From NCBI RefSeq assembly GCF_030272615.1, contig NC_081411.1, forward strand, positions 183,978,977-184,042,976: a DNA stretch of 64,000 nt, in the 5' to 3' direction. This DNA comes from Cryptomeria japonica. Lineage: Eukaryota > Streptophyta > Pinopsida > Cupressales > Cupressaceae. Below, piece after piece: positions 11,315-23,790 of this stretch. Made by a program: the position numbers and the translations under genes. The notes under the pieces are model-generated. The model ran no database searches and was not told where the DNA came from. It saw only the letters and a list, made by a program, of their open reading frames with translations. Position 1 is the first letter of the stretch. The number at the start of each line of letters is the position of its first letter.

Positions 11315-12815
11315 GATACAAAGATGAATACAAAACAATTTTGGTGTCTGGATGTATTTAAAGTGGTCCATCTAGTTACTGTGCCAACAATTATAGAGTC
11401 ATAACTATTAAGGGTTAAAACAAAAAAAATATATACAAAAATACAGTTTATTTTATGCACTAGATAAGCATTCTAATAGTAATGAAATGTTGATTTATTT
11501 TTGTTTGTTGATCCTTAGTTTTAGATATAAATATAGACCACTAATTGTGAACAAAGGTATTAAAGAAAATAATTATATATTAGCACTACACTAAACAAAC
11601 TCTTCAATATTTCTTTTTATTAATTATCTATCTCTCTGTGTAAAAATGTGTAGACAATTTAGATGGTGTAATAATATGATACACAAATTATTTTGAATGG
11701 ACCATAGTGACCTAGCTGCAACTTCATCATATTTGAACTTGTATTATTCTTTCTAGACTTTTTTATATGTGCCATATGGCATGATGCTAGATAATACTAT
11801 TTTATATTTGTGTAGTAATGAAAAAATAGTATACTTTGCACTTTGAATTGTACAAACTATATAGGTTGCACGTACAAGCAATAGAAGATTTGTAAAACCT
11901 ATATAGGTTGCCAATTGGTTAGTGTCAAACTATCATCTTCCTAGTTCTTTGGGATTTGTCCATATGCTTGGAAAAACAGCAATCCAACAAATGTAGCAAT
12001 TGTTTTGTTTCCTTTTTTCTACTATCAACACAAGGAAAGGAATTAGATACCAGACAATGAATCAAAATTACACTAGTTGTAGGCATATTTACATGTTTAT
12101 CATTTTGTTTTTCATTATCCTTGTGTTTTTTTGCATTTAGTTTCGAGAGTCATGGGCATATGTAGATTTTAGGTATTTAGATTAAAATTTATCGTGATGG
12201 CAACTATTTTGTTTCTTTTTTCTACGGTTTGATTAGTACACATTCTCAACTTATTGGATAGAGAAAAAACCGTCTGGGTCCAGGAAACAAATGAATAATT
12301 CAAACTATATAGGCTTCTTGTTGGTTAATGATAAATAGTCCAATAAAAAATAGTAGCCCAAAAAATTTAGCAACTATTTTGTTTCCTTTTATCTACAATT
12401 TGCATATGAACCATATAATCTAGTTTTAGAGATTTGTTTCTTCCTCTCAGGTTTTTCATGCTTCTAAGTTGCACTTTAAATTTTCCAAACTATATAGGCT
12501 ACCAACACAGGAAAAAGGGGATTGGTACAAACTATATAGGCTACTAGTTGGTTAACCACAAACTAAGGTGTATATGTATGGCCAATTTGGGGTTTTTTTC
12601 ATATTCTTGGTATTGTTCTGTAGAATTATCCTTTCTCTTACCAATCACAATAACAAGGAGAATCAAAAATCATTTGTTGAGATTTTAATTATTTTTGTAA
12701 TGTCATTCCCATACCAGTAAGTAAATGGCTTTCCTGGTTTCACATACATTGAAATTCAAACACATTGACAAACGAAGCATGCTAATGTAAAGTATCTTTT
12801 TAAAGGTAGTGGTTT
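11315..12815. repeat. Degenerate repeat zone with 'actatatagg' motif
   Basis: The motif 'aaactatatagg' or a near variant recurs at about 11864, 11893, 12302, 12485 and 12525, several times followed by 'ttggttag' or 'ttggttaa'. A second motif, 'caactattttgtttcc' or a variant, recurs near 11996, 12200 and 12371. Together they indicate diverged copies of a few-hundred-bp repeat. No coding potential. Confidence 0.5.
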
Positions 12816-14310
12816 ATTGTTTTTTATTAAGGGTAAACATGTTTTGAGAGGACTAGAAACCCCATACAACAGGTTTTGAGGGAACCCAAAACCCTTATAT
12901 TTTATTAAGATTTGGAACCCACAGTACAACGTTGCTAAAAGAAAATAACATCAACATACAAACAACCAAACTACAAACTAGACATAAAATCATCCCTAAC
13001 ACATAAACAAGGGTTTTACAAGGCTCCCTTAACCTATAGATGTTTCCATGGGTTTATCTAGGCACCCATCACCTTCAACAACACTAGATTACAGTAGATC
13101 AACATATACTCACAATTTGGACTAATGGGGTTTTGCAAGGCTCCCCTAACCTTCATCATGTGATTTAAACTGGCTTTCAAAACCAACAAATGAAGGTTTT
13201 ACCAGGCTCCCTTAACCTGTAACACAATATTAAACTTGCCAACATCACAACTAACTCTTAACCAAAAACCACAGCTGGCCAATCTGGGCCCTTTAAAATT
13301 GCTAGCATCTAGCTTACCTATGGGAAAAATAGGGCTCCCACAACCAGCAAACACGAGAAAGAAAAATAACCTGAAAGCACTAGCAACAACCATCCCTCCT
13401 GTGGGTTTTACCAGGCTTCCACACCTTAAAACCGAAAAACCAACCGATTGATTCCAAACAGAACCAGGAGGGATTTGAAAGGGTCCCTCAACCCACAAAA
13501 AAATCAAGGTACTAGGGACATAGAGGACCCAAACCTTGCCATGAAGAAACACATGAGAGAAATGAAAGGCAACTTCAACTAGCAGCAACATCATTTGAAA
13601 GGCCTCCTTAGACAATCTCCCCACTTCAATAGGGAAGAGGTCCACCTCGATAGGACAAGAGAGAAGGTGGAATGTCAGCCCTAAGAACCCTCTAGTAGTA
13701 AGCTGAAACCCAACCACTCTAAATCATCAAATCTTCACCTCAATAGGAGAAAGGGATAGCTTAGACAGGCAAGAAAAAGAACAGCCCAGAAGCCCAAACA
13801 TTTCAATCATAGACCAACATAGAAAAAGTCCCTCCACCTCAATAGGAGGACAACCTAGATCAGAATAAAACCCAAGACACCGGATCTTCCAAAAAGAAAA
13901 CCTTAGAAGCACCAGGTCCAGCCCCAAGGACACAATGTGTCCCAAAGAGAGAAGGGTAACCAGAAAACCACAAAGCAGAACCTAGAAAAACCACATGGGT
14001 CCCAAACAAGAGGAACACACCCAGAGCCTATGGTTCCCACCAGAGTAGCCCAATAAACTCAAAGCTCATCCAAGCCTTTCTCCCCAAGCACATCAAAGCA
14101 TCCAACCCCTTCACACTCATCACTGGCCACTCCCAGATCATCCTCATCACGGAACAGGGCATAGTCTGCCAAAAGAAAAAGGCAATGATCACCAGTCTCC
14201 ATAACATCATCGTCCCCACCATCCTCCTCATCACCTACATCCTCATCCTTCATTGAACCCATAGTTCGATCACTCCCTCCTACATGCCCGCTCTGGTTCC
14301 TACCCATTTC
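12816..14310 (-). mobile_element. LINE-like 3' relic (minus strand)
   Basis: On the minus strand this 1.5-kb segment is more GC-rich than its surroundings. It begins with an acidic coding-like stretch (14307-14059, with repeated D/E/G), passes through broken frames (13945-13199) and ends with 'cttaataaaa'-type signals and an A-rich tail near 12816. The phrase 'ggttaagggagcct' and variants recur at 13014, 13134, 13196 and 13406 (as complement). Plant LINEs end in such T-rich 3' UTRs with A-rich tails. A weak direct repeat, 'tttattgtt', lies on both sides (12822 and 14324) and could be the target duplication. No reverse transcriptase is present. Retroelement identity is inferred. Confidence 0.45.
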
Positions 14311-15289
14311 AAATGCATTATTTTATTGTTGTTACTACTGCTAGAGAAATATTTATTCTCTTTTAGTGTACCAACATTCAAAATGCCTTAAAGCTTTAGC
14401 TTTACCCTAGTCTATCTAATTCTCATGCTTTAGATTGGATCAAACTTTCTCTTATTTATTCAGGTAGCTATTTACTCCCTTGTTATATTTTATTTTAATT
14501 TCCTATAAGTTATGGATTAGTAACTTTTGTTTCTATTGATTATTGGGTTGGTACTTATGCTAGGCATTTGTGACACATATCAAGATTTTTAAAGTATCGC
14601 TAGCATAAGGAAGGGCTAGATGAATGGTTGTATCACTTGCAGATCACAATGCTACTAGAGAGATGCAATTTTAAATAAGTAATATACAAAGTATTGGGGC
14701 TCCCTCAAAATAATTTATAGAAAATATACGAGCATTTCATATCATAACAGATTGAGCCTACACGAATATACTATATAATCTCTTGCAACCTTGAATCAAC
14801 TTTGTCATGCTAAAACAAGATGCTCTTTATTTTTTTAATTGATTCTAAAGTAATAAATTTTTTTAATTTGAAGTAGTTTTATAATCTATGATATTTACAA
14901 ATTGAGTCTTATTTTGTTTTTTTGAGTCTTCATTTATTATGCATTTATTACTTACTAGCACAAGTGAAGTGGATAACTTCAATTGTCATGTTGTTGGTTG
15001 TAGATACAAAGATCATCCAGGCATACTAAGACCACAATTACCATTCCTATTGACTAGACTAATGTATAAATAACTTATCTAATGTCAACTAAAGAACTTC
15101 ATCTTCATACTTGCTAAAATTCTACCCTTGGTCAAATATAGAAATGAGATTTAAATATATAAATGCATCTTATTTATGCCTTTTATAAACCAGGTTTTTC
15201 AATGAAAATTATTTCAAAATTAATACATTCCAAAACTTATAATACACCCAACTAAACCTATCAACTCATTATTCCACAACAAAAGAACA
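14311..15289. other. Unrecognised AT-rich DNA
   Basis: No coding, RNA or repeat structure that I could support. Confidence 0.45.
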
Positions 15290-16000
15290 CAACTATTAGT
15301 GTTAAAAGTGTACAAAACATTTATATGCATGTTACATATGCAAATCAGATACTTACATGCTTCAAGGTCGTGATATTTGTATGTTTCAAGTTGAATATCA
15401 AATTTATTGTCAATAAATACTCTTAAATTATTTTTTTGGTATTTTATATTATTTTATATTTGCAAATGTAATTTTGTTTTTGGGTTATTTTAGGATAATC
15501 TAAATTAAATATAAAAAATAGATATAAATTAGTTTGAATTTATTAATTATAGGTAGATAATAAAATTGAGATAATTATATCTATCATATTTGAAAATAAA
15601 TGAGGCGTATAAGAGCATGTAGTCTCTTGATTGAATAATGTGGTTTCTTGAGGAAGATTTTACGTTATTTTACCTTTGTACATTGAAAATGTAATTTCAC
15701 TTCCTTAAAGATTACCTCAAGTTCTATGTAAATTTTATTACCAATAAAGGTTAAACATAAAATTGTGGCTCAAATTTATTGTGATAAAATCTTTATATAC
15801 TTATGGGCTTGACCATACGTAGTGATTTGTTTTCCTTTTAACTTCCCTCTAGGTGAAAATCAGTTTGTTAGGCTCTTCTTAAAGATACTAACACTATTTT
15901 AAAATAACTTGAAAGGTTTTCATCGTGTCTTACAAAAACAAGTTTTCTATGTTGTATTTTTGTTGATGTATTTATTGTGGTTTATTCAACAAACCTTGTA
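15290..16000. repeat. Dispersed repeat R4, copy 1
   Basis: Aligns with 31150-32285 and, after a gap, with 47597-47670. Shared text includes 'gcaaatcagatactt', 'atatgggcttcaccata' (here 'ttatgggcttgaccata') and 'taacactattttaaaataacttgaa'. This copy is uninterrupted and so shows what the target of the solo LTR at 32286 looked like before insertion. The second copy also has about 550 extra bp near 31290-31840. Confidence 0.7.
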
Positions 16001-16249
16001 TTGTAGCCCACCTTTTTTAAGTAACATATCACCAAATATTTTATCTTTTCAATTTTTAAATTGTAACATAGAATTGTAATTTCCTATATGTATGGGAAGA
16101 TGTACTATGATAAAATTTGAATTAGGGAAATCTAAATTTTTTTGTTAATTGATTCTATACATTACAAATTGATCTTGATATCATTGAACTAATCTTTTAA
16201 ATAAATTTGAAATGACTAACTTTAGGTATTCTCACTTACCTTTTTACCA

Positions 16250-16560
16250 ACCACTAATGTTTGAGGTTGTGTAAAGACTAGTAGTATTTTAATACCCATT
16301 GGGGTAGTCACTACATTTGAAGAATGTTATTCTCCTAGGTTGAACACCTTTACTAGTCTAGATTTATGATTACTGAAATGAGCAAAATATCACTCTTGAA
16401 TCAATGCAAATGTCGTAGGATAATTTGATATAGATTATGTTTCTTTTAATACTTGAAATCAAAGTGATCCTAGAATGTTTCTCTTTTTAGTTTATATGAT
16501 TTTTAAAAGTGAACTATTTGCAGCTTAATTCACATTAATACCTTTAAATGCTAAAGATAG
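16250..16560. repeat. Dispersed repeat R5, copy 1
   Basis: Similar to 29760-30010: 'gcaaatgtcgtagg' versus 'gcaaatgtcttaga', followed in both by 'atttgatatag' / 'attcgatgtag', 'aatacttgaaatcaaa' / 'aatacttcaaagtaaa', and a TTTATAG-rich run. Non-coding. Confidence 0.5.
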
Positions 16561-18410
16561 AACTAATCATGTATATAATGTATCAAACAAACTTGTAACA
16601 AGTAAGAAATAAAAATAAATATACAAATATTAAATTTTAAATTTTAAAGATTAATTCTACATGCCATAAAAATTATTCTCATGCATTATATGATTAATAT
16701 AAAACATAAAAATACTATCAAAATTATATGCAATTAAATCTAATTTTATATAAAATATATAATTACCTTGAAGGCATATTACACTCACATAATGGATGCA
16801 AAAACCTCAGGTGACAAAAACTAGAAGCATTAAATTTGACATCCTTGTTGGATGTTATTCTCCCTTATTGGTTTTATTTTTTTTCATCCACCAATATAAT
16901 AAAATATTAGTTATGTAATTTAAATAGTTTTTTTGTTTTTGTCAAGAGTTTAATAGAAAAAAATAAAACAATAATAATAATTTTTACAAAAGGTTTTTTC
17001 ATTTTTCTACAGATTTTAATGGAATATAGAAATATAATAACAAGATTATATTAAAACTTAATAACATAATCATATTTTTATTAATTTTTTTTTTATTACA
17101 ATATCATAAAATAGTATTATTTAATATTAATTATAATATAATATTTTTTTAAGTAGAATAATGAAAAAATATGATATCTTTTGGTACACTTTATTTATAT
17201 TCCTCTAAAAATAAGTATATTAGTTTATTACTATATAATTATATTAAACCATTAAACCAAATATAAATGAGAATTGGATGAGAGAATTATATATAAGTGT
17301 AATAACAAGTCATGTTAAAGTCAAATATAAGCTTTTATATAATTTAAAAATTGTAAATTTAAGGGGTTGTTTGTTGCTAGTCTTTTGAGAGTATTGTCCA
17401 AGGATTCATCTTGTTAATGGAATCTCATTTTTAAGTCATATTTTTCCACATCTTTTTGACAAGTATATTTTTGTTATTTATTTATGTCTTTGAATTAAGG
17501 TTATCCATCATCTTTTGTATGCATATCATAAAACTATAGGTCAAATTATTAGTTCCTTTCAACAGGAAATATAGCAAAAGGTTGAGCATTAAGTCATGAT
17601 TAAAATTTAGTAGCTACAACTAATAAGAGATCATATTTTTGTTTTTTTTCATTTTAGTACTATGTTCAATCTAAGAGACATGTAAATTTTTTAAACTTGG
17701 AAATTTAAGAAAAATAGTTTCATGAAATTTTATTCGACTGAATTTGATGGTAATAGATTGTTAGACGAAAAATGGGAATTGCAAGAGGAGATAACGCATG
17801 TTTCACAAGGTCTCTAGTAGAGTGTTACAGATTGTAGATTTAGTAGAACAACATTGAAAGAAAAGAACATAGGCTTTGGCATTAAGAGGTGGAAATTAAG
17901 TGGTGTACGTGGCACCTTGCAAGATGATTTACATAGCCAACCTATTGCATGAGTGTCTCTTTGTACACCAATTTGACAGGTATCTCAACTTCTTACTACG
18001 ACTATCCTACATTTAAAAAACCCTAATGGAGAATTATTTTTTTGAATTTGTTTTGTAGATGTGATTTTGTGCATGAAGAGTATCAGGGTAGAAAGATTTT
18101 ATGCAAGGAGAGGATTAGTATCCTGGTCTGTGGCCATCTACTAAAATTTTTCCCATCTCTCTCTCAAATTATACCTTCTTTACAATTAATTAGCCCCTTA
18201 AACACCAATAGAAATGGTTCTTTATGGAACTTGATATTCTCTGAACCTATCCTTAAGCAACACCACACTATCCACAATTTTCCACATTAAGGGTAGAAGA
18301 AAAAGGTGCAAATGAACAGGGCAATCCAACATTTGAACAGGGCGAGTCTTCCGTGAAAAGATTTGGATTTCCTTATTTCATGATAAATTTGAGATTTATT
18401 TCATGTTAAC
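16561..18410. other. AT-rich DNA, nothing recognised
   Basis: Very AT-rich to about 17350, then mixed composition. The open frame at 18042-18290 has no recognisable domain. No RNA gene seen. Confidence 0.45.
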
Positions 18411-18640
18411 CTATCTAATGGCATGCATGTTGAAATTTATTGTTCCTGAGCCCAAACAACCCCTAACAGATAAGTCTCCCCACCTACCTATCAAGAGATA
18501 GCTGGAGCAAGACAACCTGGAGAAGATTTGGTTGGGATCTCCATCCCAATAGCCCATGATGTGAACTCCTCCCAAGGAAGGGTGTACAACAGTGCAACAA
18601 TTGAAGGTCCTTAAGAGCAACATTGAAGACCCTACCAAGC
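18411..18640 (-). pseudogene. Possible Copia RNase H fragment
   Basis: The minus-strand frame reads GYWDGDPNQ and, slightly downstream, SSYLLIGRWGDLS. This resembles the 'GYsDaDwaGdp...RRSTSGYlFllGggaIsW' region at the C-terminal RNase H end of plant Copia polyproteins, with small frameshifts. It is a short scrap, opposite in orientation to the integrase scrap just downstream, so the two are not one simple element. The match is by memory of the motif and is tentative. Confidence 0.35.
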
Positions 18641-18659
18641 TATGGCATCTTAGGTATTG

Positions 18660-19290
18660 ATAGTTGGGTTATTTTGGTTTGAGTTTATTGTCTACGAAAA
18701 GAATGGTAGTTGGTTTACCATGTATAGAAGAGCCTAGTAGAAGGTCTGAGGCTTGAATTTTGGGTAATCTAAACATACGCTGCCCTTTCAAAAAGGCAAC
18801 TCAAGAAGGGCAAGAGCACCATTGGAGCCGGTGCATGCTGATTTAGTAGGACCTATGAAGACCATATCTATTGGTAGAAGCCAGTATTTTATGACCTTAA
18901 TTGATGATTTTAGTCATAGGACATTTTATTTTTTGAGGCACGAATCTGAAGATTTTGATAAGTTTTTGTTGTTTAAAGCCCAAGTTGAAAAGGAGAGTGG
19001 ACACTACATAAAATTCCTAAGGTTAGATCATGGAGGAGAGTATACCTTCAATTCTTTTGTGAATTTTTGCAAGGAAAATGGCATAAAGAAGGAGCTAACA
19101 GCTGCTTATACTCCATAGCAAAATGGGGTGGCTGAGAGAAAGAATAGGACCATTGTTGAATTGACAAGGAGCATGCTTAAGGCAAAGGGATTGCCAAATA
19201 ACTATTCGGGTGAGGCTGTAGCAACAATATTATATTTAATAAATAGAAGTCCAACCAAGGTGGTTCTTCCTGAATTGTTTCCTTTTCCTT
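18660..19290 (+). pseudogene. Copia integrase fragment
   Basis: The clear part reads MEPVHADLVGPM, LIDDFSHRTFYFL, FLRLDHGGEYT and NGVAERKNRTIVELTRSMLK. These are the hallmark blocks of a Ty1/Copia integrase core. The catalytic D (HADLVGP), second D (LRLDHGGE) and E (NGVAERKN) are all present. Just upstream, damaged frames retain CPFKKATQ from the GAG-pre-integrase zinc region. A TAG at 19117-19119 replaces the first Gln of the usual QQNG, consistent with CAG to TAG decay. Similarity stops abruptly near 19270 after LINRSPTKV, so the rest of pol is missing. Integrase inserts element cDNA into chromosomes; this copy is dead. Confidence 0.85.
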
Positions 19291-19984
19291 AAATAGTTTT
19301 TGAAAGATGAAATTTTTCATTCGTTCATTTTTTTTAATGTGACTTAGTGTTTTTCTGAAAGTAAAACTTTTTGTCCCTTCACTAACTAGAGCTTCTTTCC
19401 ACCATAAATCAGTAAGATCCACTTACTCTGCTTTCCTTAGCCACATTTTTCTAACTTGAAATATATTTTTCCTTGCCCTATATCTTCAATAATTTCCAAA
19501 CTACTAGATAATAATTAGATAATGGAACTAGAAAAATATTTGATTCCAATCCAATATGAGTATCCAAACAATCCAAGTAAACTAATTCTAATGAGACCCC
19601 TATCTTTTTTAGTCATCTTGTCTAAATATACTTTCATGTAGCAATAATATTATAGATAGATATTATGACCTATATATCTTAGTCTACAAGAACATCCTAC
19701 ATCATAAGCTTCCACAAATGAAATTTCATGCTTGATAACTTCATCCTTTATGTGATTCCTATCTCCTCTTATATTAAAACTAAAACCCTTTCTATGTAAG
19801 ATACCACTTAAGTGAGGATTACTATAAAATCCCTCTACCCAACACCTAGAATCTAAAATAACCATCTCTAATACCAAATTAATAGAATGAATGTATACAA
19901 AAACAATTCCTACTATTAAATTGTAAGATTTTGTGTAAATTTTGATCTTTTAATAATTATATGAAAAAGAAACATGTAATCATA
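19291..19984. other. Unrecognised DNA between Copia scrap and R1 copy 2
   Basis: No coding similarity continues from the integrase fragment. Open frames on the minus strand (19422-19177, 19877-19650) have no recognisable domain. Confidence 0.4.
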
Positions 19985-20625
19985 AAATAAATAGTATACT
20001 ATAACATAAGTGTACACGAGGAAAACTATTTTAGAAGAAATATCCCACATTGTAAGGAAACCTAATGCATTATTAAATAAAAATATAGCTAAAATATATT
20101 AGCAAATAAAGCCTTCATAGGAGTCTCACAAAACTAGAGATCTAGAGGAATTCTAATAGCTTAATAATATATTCAAACTCTCATAAGATTCATATAAATA
20201 ATATACTATGTAGGAGATACAGCAAATAAAATCATAAAATGTTCATTAGAAAACCATGAGCTAAAACCACCCAAAAGTGTTTCCCAGATCCTTAATCCAA
20301 TACTTAAATCTCAAGTTAAGTCCACAAGTTAAAAGTAACATATTCTTTCCACCTATCATGACCTCATTATAATCCACTCACCAAATTGGGTGTTTTATTT
20401 AATTTAATTATCTCCAACTAAATATACCTTATGTTTCACATCATAACACTCCATAATCTTGTCAACAAGTGTAACTCTTGCTCATAGATTTTTAATGTCT
20501 TCAACATGTTTTAATTTTTTGTGTGCAAAATATCCAAATTTAAGAGGACAAAAATTCTTGATTCAAGAGAATTATTTGACCCCTTTTCTAAATTATAGGG
20601 CTGAAAGAGATCTATACAAAAACAT
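19985..20625. repeat. Dispersed repeat R1, copy 2
   Basis: Partner of 60-720, same orientation. The two copies share order and spacing of many short blocks over about 640 bp. No ORF is conserved. Confidence 0.6.
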
Positions 20626-21540
20626 CACAAAAAGAAGCATGAAATAAAAGGAAATACTTATTTTGGATAAAACTAACTTTTTAGTCTATAAATTATTATT
20701 TTATATTTTATCATTAAAATCACAATCCTTTGTTTATGTGGCCTGGTAGGTTGATTTTCAATATAAACAAAGGAAGGATGTGAAGTAGCAAAATTTTGAT
20801 GTGGGGTGGACAAAGGATAATTTTTATGGGGCTATTGAAGGTAACTACAAACCAAGTGATGCATGGTGCACTATTGTATTTCACACCAATTTCTGATGGA
20901 TGTTTGTTGAAATTTCAACAAACTTTTTTCGGATTACCGACGAAACACCCATACAAATTTCATCACAAAAATTTTGTCAGAAAAGTAATGAACCTAAATT
21001 CATTGAAACCTCGACCAAGCATCGTCAGACAATGCCATGAAAAATGGAACCAGTTTTTGTTGGAAAATCGACGAAAAATAATATATTTTAGTCATCAATT
21101 TGGTAGTATACTAATATATTTAGTGGTTAGTTTATTCATTGATTCTTGTTAACTAGTCATTTACTTAGTCATTGTAGTCATTTATTTAGTCATTGTAATA
21201 ATTAATTGTCATTTAAATACCAATTTATTTATGTCTATTGGTAGTATATTTAGTCATTTGTATCAAAACAATTAAGATATAGTGACTATTATTCATAAGT
21301 TTGGATTTCATGTAGATATTAAATGTTGGTTAAATTCATTTTAATTATCAATATTGCAATATTGTTACTAAAAGGTCCACTATTATTAAATTTAGAGTTT
21401 AAAAAAAAATAGTTTAATGTGAAGTTACATTTATTTCCATATGAATGTTTATACTATCAAACTCACAAATAAATTATGTATATTAATTTTTTTATGACTA
21501 AACTATTTTAGTTTTATATAATATAAATACATAAACTATT

Positions 21541-21542
<2 letters not shown>

Positions 21543-21581
<39 letters not shown>

Positions 21582-21596
21582 GTGTGTGTGTGTGTT
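21543..21596. repeat. (AC)n-(GT)n microsatellite palindrome
   Basis: About 18 AC dinucleotides, a short 'atatag' centre, then about 7 GT dinucleotides. The two halves are complementary, so the tract can fold into a hairpin. Confidence 0.85.
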
Positions 21597-21699
21597 ATCA
21601 CTTATATATTATTTTATATAAAATAATTAAAATGTTTTTAAAAATTAAAATAAATATATTTTTTTTTAAATATTAAAAAATTAAGAGGTGCGCCCCCCC

Positions 21700-21985
21700 T
21701 GCATGGGAGCTTGTAGACCTGGATCTATGGCACCCCATGTAAGGGGGTGTGGCAACCCCCCTAGGGACTATGGAACCCCCCTACATGGGGGGTGGCATCT
21801 CTCAGAGTTGCGACACCCCATGTAAGGTGGTGTTGTAGTCCAACTGGGGACTGCGACACCCCCTTACATGGGGGGTCATCTCTCAGAGTTGCGACTCCCC
21901 ATGTAAGGGGATGTCACAACCCCTTGGGGACTGTGACACCCTCTTAAATGGGGGGTTGCAGCTCTTAGAGCTACGACAAGCTTTG
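21700..21985. repeat. 82-bp GC-rich tandem repeat with internal palindromes
   Basis: Three and a half units, keyed by 'accccatgtaag' at 21731, 21814 and 'tccccatgtaag' at 21895 (spacing 83 and 81 bp). Each unit also contains the near reverse complement ('cccttacatgggg' or variant), so every unit can fold on itself. The G/C content contrasts sharply with the flanking AT-rich DNA. Confidence 0.8.
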
Positions 21986-22039
21986 CCATTTATTAAAAAA
22001 AAAAAAAAAAAACTTTAAAAAAATGATAAATATCAAAAT

Positions 22040-22490
22040 AAAAATCTCTACAAACAATAAAATGGAGATTTTAATTTTCCATGTATCAAATGGTCACTAT
22101 TTTTTCCAAATCTACACCTAGAAACAAAAGAAAAATAATATTACATCTAGGGTTTTATTGAGAAAACAAGAGGGAAATAAAAAAAAATCTCAAAAGAAAA
22201 TTGGTGCAAACCCCAAAAAAATAAAATGAATATTTTGATCTCCCAAAAAATGCATATGGCCGCCACTCTTTCCCAAAATAGATATCTACAAACAATATAA
22301 GAGAAAAATTAGATCTAGGGTTTTGAGAAAACAAAAGGGAAAGAAAAAAAATATCAAAATAAAATTGGTGCAAATCCAAAACAAATAAAATAGAGATTTT
22401 GTTCTCCCACAAATGTATATGACCACCACTCCTTCCCAAACTGCAAATCTACAAACAATATAAGAAAAAAATTAGAGCTTTGATTCCATA
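22040..22490. repeat. Degenerate 160-180 bp tandem repeat in CACTA interior
   Basis: Units share 'tctacaaacaata', 'tctagggtttt', 'gagaaaacaa' and 'aaaattggtgcaaa'. The better-preserved copies begin near 22152 and 22319. Minus-strand open frames across it (22439-22155) only reflect the repeat. Confidence 0.65.
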
Positions 22491-22809
22491 GCTTGTTTGA
22501 TGAAGCACTTTTGAGAAACCTGCAACAATAACTTTAATGGAGGAGGCTAGGGTTAGAAAGCTTGAGAAAATGTTCAAATGCGAGAATAGGGTTGCTTTCC
22601 ATCTTAATATATGTTAGGGTTTTCCTTTGAATCCCTAAGATCCAATAGTAGAGATTAAAATAATCTAATGAATGAGATTCTTTGCACAACCCAATAGGAT
22701 TGTAGCTGAAAGATTTTTATGGAAATTAAAATAATTAATTATAACTAGCATCATAGTGTGGGACCATGATGTTAGGTACCCATAACTTGATGTAACTTAA
22801 ATATATATT

Positions 22810-23013
22810 ATATTAAAAATATATATTTATACACACACACATATATATATACACATAAATATATATATAAATATAATATATATTTATTATTAATATTTAT
22901 TTATTTATATTAAAATGTACATATACATATATATACACATATAAATATATATATATATATATAAATATAATATATATATTCATTAATAATATATATTTAT
23001 TTATATTAACATA

Positions 23014-23044
<31 letters not shown>

Positions 23045-23395
23045 ACATATATGTATATATGTATACATATATGTATATATGTATACATATATGTATATAT
23101 GTATACATATATGTATATGTTTGTATATATGTATATACATGTATATGTATATATATATACATACATATATACATATACATATATGTATATGTATATATGT
23201 ATGTATATATATGTATATTTAATATATGTATATATATATATATGTATGTATGCATGTATATATATGTATATGTACATGTACATATATATGTATATGTTTA
23301 TGTGTGTGTGTGTATGTATATGTATGTATATATGTATGTATATATGTATATATGTATATACATACATATATACACACACACATACACACACATAG

Positions 23396-23442
<47 letters not shown>

Positions 23443-23480
23443 CGCGCGCACGCGTGTACATACATATATACATATAACTA
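22810..23480. repeat. Long AT/TATG/TG compound microsatellite
   Basis: About 650 bp of almost uninterrupted alternating purine-pyrimidine sequence. It includes a 20-bp unit (ATGTATATATGTATACATAT) repeated about four to five times at 23029-23120, later tracts of ATGTATAT, and (TG)n from about 23405 that ends in a GCGTGCGCGCGCACGCG run. All long ORFs crossing it on both strands are translations of this repeat. Confidence 0.9.
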
Positions 23481-23790
23481 TTGTCCAAGCATAAATCTAA
23501 TGTTTAGTTGTGTATTTTATTTGATGATCAAATGTGTCATTTATAAATCATCAAGCTCACTTTTATTTATCAAAAAAAAAATTGTCGATATTTTGATGAA
23601 CACGTTCATAAAAATTTCGACAAACATTCGTCGAAAATATTTTCATCGAAATTCTCACGAAGGTCGGGCATAAATTTGAAAAAAATTGAAAATTTCACAT
23701 TAAATATCACAGGTATTCGACGATACATCTAATTATGCATGTTTCGTCAGAAATTTTTGTCGGATTTTTCAGTCAAATGAGTTAGTGGTG

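Larger units (their letters stand above)
20869..23787. mobile_element. CACTA (En/Spm-type) transposon, non-autonomous
   Basis: The left end reads CACTATTGTA and the right end, read on the minus strand, CACTAACTCA. Both are flanked by the trinucleotide GTG (20866-20868 and 23788-23790), matching the 3-bp target duplication of CACTA elements. Subterminal DNA at both ends is studded with CGACGAAA / TTCGTCG words (for example 20940, 21068, 23602, 23630, 23721, 23748), as expected for transposase-binding subterminal repeats. No transposase ORF is present in 2.9 kb, so it needed transposase in trans. The interior is mostly simple and tandem repeats. The terminal inverted repeats beyond CACTA are weakly matched, so the copy is old. 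Confidence 0.8.

Noticed and set aside
13199-13717. 172-codon minus-strand ORF as a host gene
   Set aside because: Composition fits 3' UTR-like LINE text (repeated 'cctattgaggtgg' phrases), no domain, and neighbouring frames are broken.
22897-23673. Long ORFs on both strands (up to 204 codons)
   Set aside because: They translate the TA/TG microsatellite (runs of Tyr-Ile-Tyr, Val-Cys, Thr-His) and are open because the repeat lacks stops.
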